Shown one piece after another: positions 61,842 through 64,000 of a DNA stretch of 64,000 nucleotides. The position numbers were made by a program, and so were the translations under genes. Position 1 is the stretch's first letter. Every line of letters begins with the position of its first letter. The notes under the pieces are model-generated. The model was not told where the DNA came from, searched no databases, and was given only the letters and a program-made list of their open reading frames with translations. This DNA comes from Alphaproteobacteria bacterium (GTDB lineage: Bacteria; Pseudomonadota; Alphaproteobacteria; Micavibrionales; Micavibrionaceae): positions 1-64,000 of the forward strand of contig JAHDXS010000003.1 of the NCBI GenBank assembly GCA_023384135.1. The letters are read 5' to 3'.

Positions 61842-63005
61842 ATGAAAGAGTTCTTGAATATACAAACCCCCGCCTACGTCGCCGATATCGCGGCGATCCG
61901 CGCAAACATGGAAAAGGCGCGGCGCATCAAAACGGAAGCGGGCGTGAAAATCCTGCTCGCCACCAAGGGCTTCGCCATGCCCGCCGTTTTTCCCTATATG
62001 CGCGGTACACTCGACGGCACGACGGCCAGCGGCCTTTACGAGGCCCGCCTCGGCGCGACCCATTTCGGCGGCGAGGAGCAGGGGAAGGAGGTCCACACCT
62101 ACAGCCCGGCCTACACCGACGAAACCCTGCGCGAAATTCTGAAATATTCCTCGCACATCTATTTCAACTCAGTGGCGCAGCTGCAAAAATTCGCGCCCCT
62201 CGTGCGCAGCGCGCGAAAGAACGCCGTGATCGGCCTGCGTGTGAATCCGCGCCTCTCGCTCGTGAAGAACAGCGCTTTGTATGACCCCTCCGCGCCCTGT
62301 TCGCGCTTCGGCGTGCAGAAGGAGGAGTTGACGGACGAGGTTCTGGCGCAGATCGACCTGATCCACGTCCATAATCTCTGCGAAAATCTGGCGGAGGATT
62401 CCGAAAAGCTGATCGAACACGTGCGCACCGAATTCGCCTTCGCCCTGCCGAAGATCAAACACCTCAATCTTGGCGGCGGGCATTTCTACACGCATAAAAA
62501 TTACGACATCCTCCGCCTGATCGCCGCGCTCAAAAGATTGAAACAGGATTTCGCGGGCAGCATCACGCTCGAACCCGGCGCGGCGCATGTTCTGAACGGC
62601 GGCTATCTCGTCGCCACGGTGCTGGATGTCATCCCCCACGCGCAGAAAATCGCGATCCTCGACGCCTCCGCCTCCACCCACATGCCCGACGTGCTGGAGG
62701 TGCCCTACACCCCGGAAATTCTCGGCGCGGAGATCGTGGAGCAGGAGCGGGCAAGCGAGCCGAATACATACATTCTCGGCGGCAACACCTGCATGACCGG
62801 GGACGTGATCGGCACGTATAAATTCGATGGCCCGCTGGAGATCGGGCAAAAACTGATCTTCACCGATATGATGCAATACAGCTTTGTGAAGAACACCACC
62901 TTCAACGGCATCCCGCTGCCCGACCTCGCCCTGCTGCACGAGGACGGAAGCTATGAGATCATCAAACGCTTCGGCTACGAGGATTTCGCCGGACGGTTGG
63001 GTTAA
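61842..63005 (+). CDS. nspC: Carboxynorspermidine decarboxylase
   Basis: 387 residues, a fold III PLP-dependent decarboxylase. The PLP Lys lies in ILLATKGFAMPAVFPYMRGT. Further blocks are VIGLRVNPRLSLVKNSALYD, HLNLGGGHFYTHKNYDILRL and TYILGGNTCMTGDVIGTYKF. It removes the carboxyl group to form spermidine or norspermidine, completing the route started by AguA/AguB and the dehydrogenase at 59593. Confidence 0.95.
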   Translation: MKEFLNIQTPAYVADIAAIRANMEKARRIKTEAGVKILLATKGFAMPAVFPYMRGTLDGTTASGLYEARLGATHFGGEEQGKEVHTYSPAYTDETLREILKYSSHIYFNSVAQLQKFAPLVRSARKNAVIGLRVNPRLSLVKNSALYDPSAPCSRFGVQKEELTDEVLAQIDLIHVHNLCENLAEDSEKLIEHVRTEFAFALPKIKHLNLGGGHFYTHKNYDILRLIAALKRLKQDFAGSITLEPGAAHVLNGGYLVATVLDVIPHAQKIAILDASASTHMPDVLEVPYTPEILGAEIVEQERASEPNTYILGGNTCMTGDVIGTYKFDGPLEIGQKLIFTDMMQYSFVKNTTFNGIPLPDLALLHEDGSYEIIKRFGYEDFAGRLG

Positions 63006-63010
63006 TTTGG

Positions 63011-63577
63011 ATGGCACAGCTGAACGAGGAGCATAGGGCATACGCTTGGAGGCTGTACACAGAAGTAAATGGGCTGGTTGAGCTATGGCATTACCACAGA
63101 GAACTCTCTGTAGAAATTAACGATGAAAGACACAAAATAATCACCGAGCTTGCTCCAAATTTTTACAAACGGATATTAGTGGAAACACTATCCCACGCGA
63201 TTGTTTTAGGTATAGCAAGGGCAACAGACAAAAGAGCAAAAAAGAAGAATGATACGATTTCAATTTACGGTCTTCCTAAAAAAATTCCTAAAAATCAAAA
63301 AGAGTCTTTTGAAAAACTAATAAATAAAAAAGAGGAATATTTCAAAAAAATAGAAAAATGGAGACATAACCACCTCGCCCATAACGGCAAAGATTTTGAT
63401 GCAGAAAAACTAAAGCTAATCAACGCTGACTTAAAAGAAGGGTTAGAGGCTGTTTCAGAAGTTATATGCGCGGCGCTGCCTATTTTTAGCTTAGGTCATC
63501 ACATCCCGAGCAATGATATATCCCTGCCGACCAAGGAAATTGGGTTACTTTTTGAGCGCTTAAAGGAAAATAAATAG
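63011..63577 (+). CDS. HEPN/AbiU2-like protein, AT-rich
   Basis: 188 residues, soluble and helical. The key motif is KWRHNHLAHNGKDFDAE at about 117-133, an R-x3-6-H type signature of HEPN ribonuclease domains (closest to the AbiU2-like pattern), with charged helices before it (KNQKESFEKLINKKEEYFKK). DNA composition is distinctly AT-rich compared with nspC, five bases upstream, implying a later arrival. A role in phage defence or RNA cleavage is an inference. Confidence 0.75.
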   Translation: MAQLNEEHRAYAWRLYTEVNGLVELWHYHRELSVEINDERHKIITELAPNFYKRILVETLSHAIVLGIARATDKRAKKKNDTISIYGLPKKIPKNQKESFEKLINKKEEYFKKIEKWRHNHLAHNGKDFDAEKLKLINADLKEGLEAVSEVICAALPIFSLGHHIPSNDISLPTKEIGLLFERLKENK

Positions 63578-63617
63578 AAAAATCTCTGTCTATCTCTGTA
63601 GTTCATAAGTGATCTGG

Positions 63618-63637
63618 ATTCCCGCATACGCGGGAAT
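63618..63637. repeat. REP-like palindrome near the window end
   Basis: ATTCCCGC-ATAC-GCGGGAAT with GG before and GAC after, the widely seen GGATTCCCGC..GCGGGAATGAC form. It is structurally analogous to the unit at 33411-33430. Confidence 0.75.
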
Positions 63638-63657
63638 GACAAGGCGAAAGCCGCAGC

Positions 63658-64000
63658 CTAATTATTCATCACATTTTCCGGGTCCGGGTCCGGCGCGGGG
63701 GGCAGGCGGAAGACAGGCTCCGCCTCAAGGCGCGGCGAATCCCAGCTGCCCGTCAGCTTCGCATGATAGATATCGCAATTCTCCGGCCAGTCTTCGGCCT
63801 GTAGCCCGCAAACCTTATGAATCGCCATCCACACGCCGCCGTGCGAGACGATGAGGGGAATTTCCCCATCCACCGACTGCGCTTCGGAAAGTTCCCGCAA
63901 CCCTTCAAAAACCCGGCTGTGAAACTCCTGATAAGATTCGCCCCCCGGCGGGTCTTCGCCCGAGGCGAACAGCGCGCCCACGCGGTCCCACGAGATGCCC
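63658..64000 (-). CDS. Histidine phosphatase (phosphoglycerate mutase superfamily), partial
   Basis: The C-terminal ~114 residues of a gene that continues beyond base 64000; the N-terminal RHG motif is outside. Visible blocks are GISWDRVGALFASGEDPPGG, then GESYQEFHSRVFEGL, and IVSHGGVWMAIHKVCGL with the second catalytic His (SHGG). Substrate unknown. It lies on the opposite strand from the HEPN gene. Confidence 0.85.
   Translation of the reverse strand, partial: GISWDRVGALFASGEDPPGGESYQEFHSRVFEGLRELSEAQSVDGEIPLIVSHGGVWMAIHKVCGLQAEDWPENCDIYHAKLTGSWDSPRLEAEPVFRLPPAPDPDPENVMNN

Noticed and set aside
1-64000. tRNA, rRNA or CRISPR array
   Set aside because: No cloverleaf-like segment, rRNA signature or regularly spaced repeat array was recognised by eye; a covariance-model tRNA scan of the intergenic regions would settle small cases.

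Overview
The window looks like a chromosomal segment of an alphaproteobacterium. The S10/spc/alpha ribosomal superoperon has the usual order, with secY and adk downstream and rpoA-rplQ after rpsM-rpsK. The accessory families are also typical of that class: IalB, SapC, a DmdC-like acyl-CoA dehydrogenase, N-carbamoylputrescine/carboxynorspermidine polyamine genes and fused CysNC. I cannot fix the genus. A little-studied lineage (for example Micavibrio-like or an uncultured relative) is a guess from the mix of genes.

Region 1 (1-18053) is the translation block: the 3' end of tuf, then rpsJ to rplO, a strong terminator, two secreted HExxH paralogues, secY, adk, an isoaspartyl peptidase/asparaginase, and rpsM-rpsK-rpoA-rplQ behind its own near-consensus sigma70 promoter. 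Unusual points are a small unrecognised gene between rpsJ and rplC, a 261-base spacer between rpsC and rplP, and Lys/Ala-rich tails on several ribosomal proteins.

Region 2 (18115-31150) is mixed metabolism and envelope: an acyltransferase, panC-panB, a Deg-type protease, a single-chain glycyl-tRNA synthetase with an AT-rich internal insert, a TrmN6-like methyltransferase, a lytic transglycosylase, an acyl-CoA dehydrogenase, a secreted Cys-repeat protein, a small HTH/coiled-coil protein and a SapC family protein. Region 3 (31151-36254) holds ugd and the sulfate-activation genes cysD, cysNC and cysQ.

Region 4 (36380-47427) is accessory and mostly extracytoplasmic: secreted proteins of unknown function, a coiled-coil protein, an O-antigen ligase-like protein, an ECF sigma factor overlapping a membrane-anchored YfbK-type VWA protein, and then a bufferin-like RiPP locus. 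The RiPP locus is a signal-peptide-bearing precursor with ten regularly spaced cysteines, followed by an MNIO (DUF692) enzyme fused to a DUF2063 domain. It is preceded by a terminator and a GTAACG-N16-CGAA promoter-like sequence. I rate this the most interesting system in the window.

Region 5 (47424-56777) has MTA phosphorylase, a methyltransferase, a SulP transporter and the sulfite-assimilation operon cysG-cysH-cysJ-cysI, transcribed divergently from an Rrf2-type regulator. CysJ appears to lack the connecting subdomain. Together with region 3 this gives anion transport, sulfate activation, PAPS/APS reduction, sulfite reduction and siroheme synthesis. Region 6 (56833-64000) holds an IalB protein and a polyamine route from agmatine to spermidine: agmatine deiminase, N-carbamoylputrescine amidase, carboxy(nor)spermidine dehydrogenase and decarboxylase. 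The dehydrogenase and decarboxylase are separated by an IcmL/DotI-like secreted protein and by a GIY-YIG gene flanked by inverted repeats. The window ends with a HEPN/AbiU2-like gene and a truncated histidine phosphatase. No rRNA, tRNA or CRISPR array was seen.
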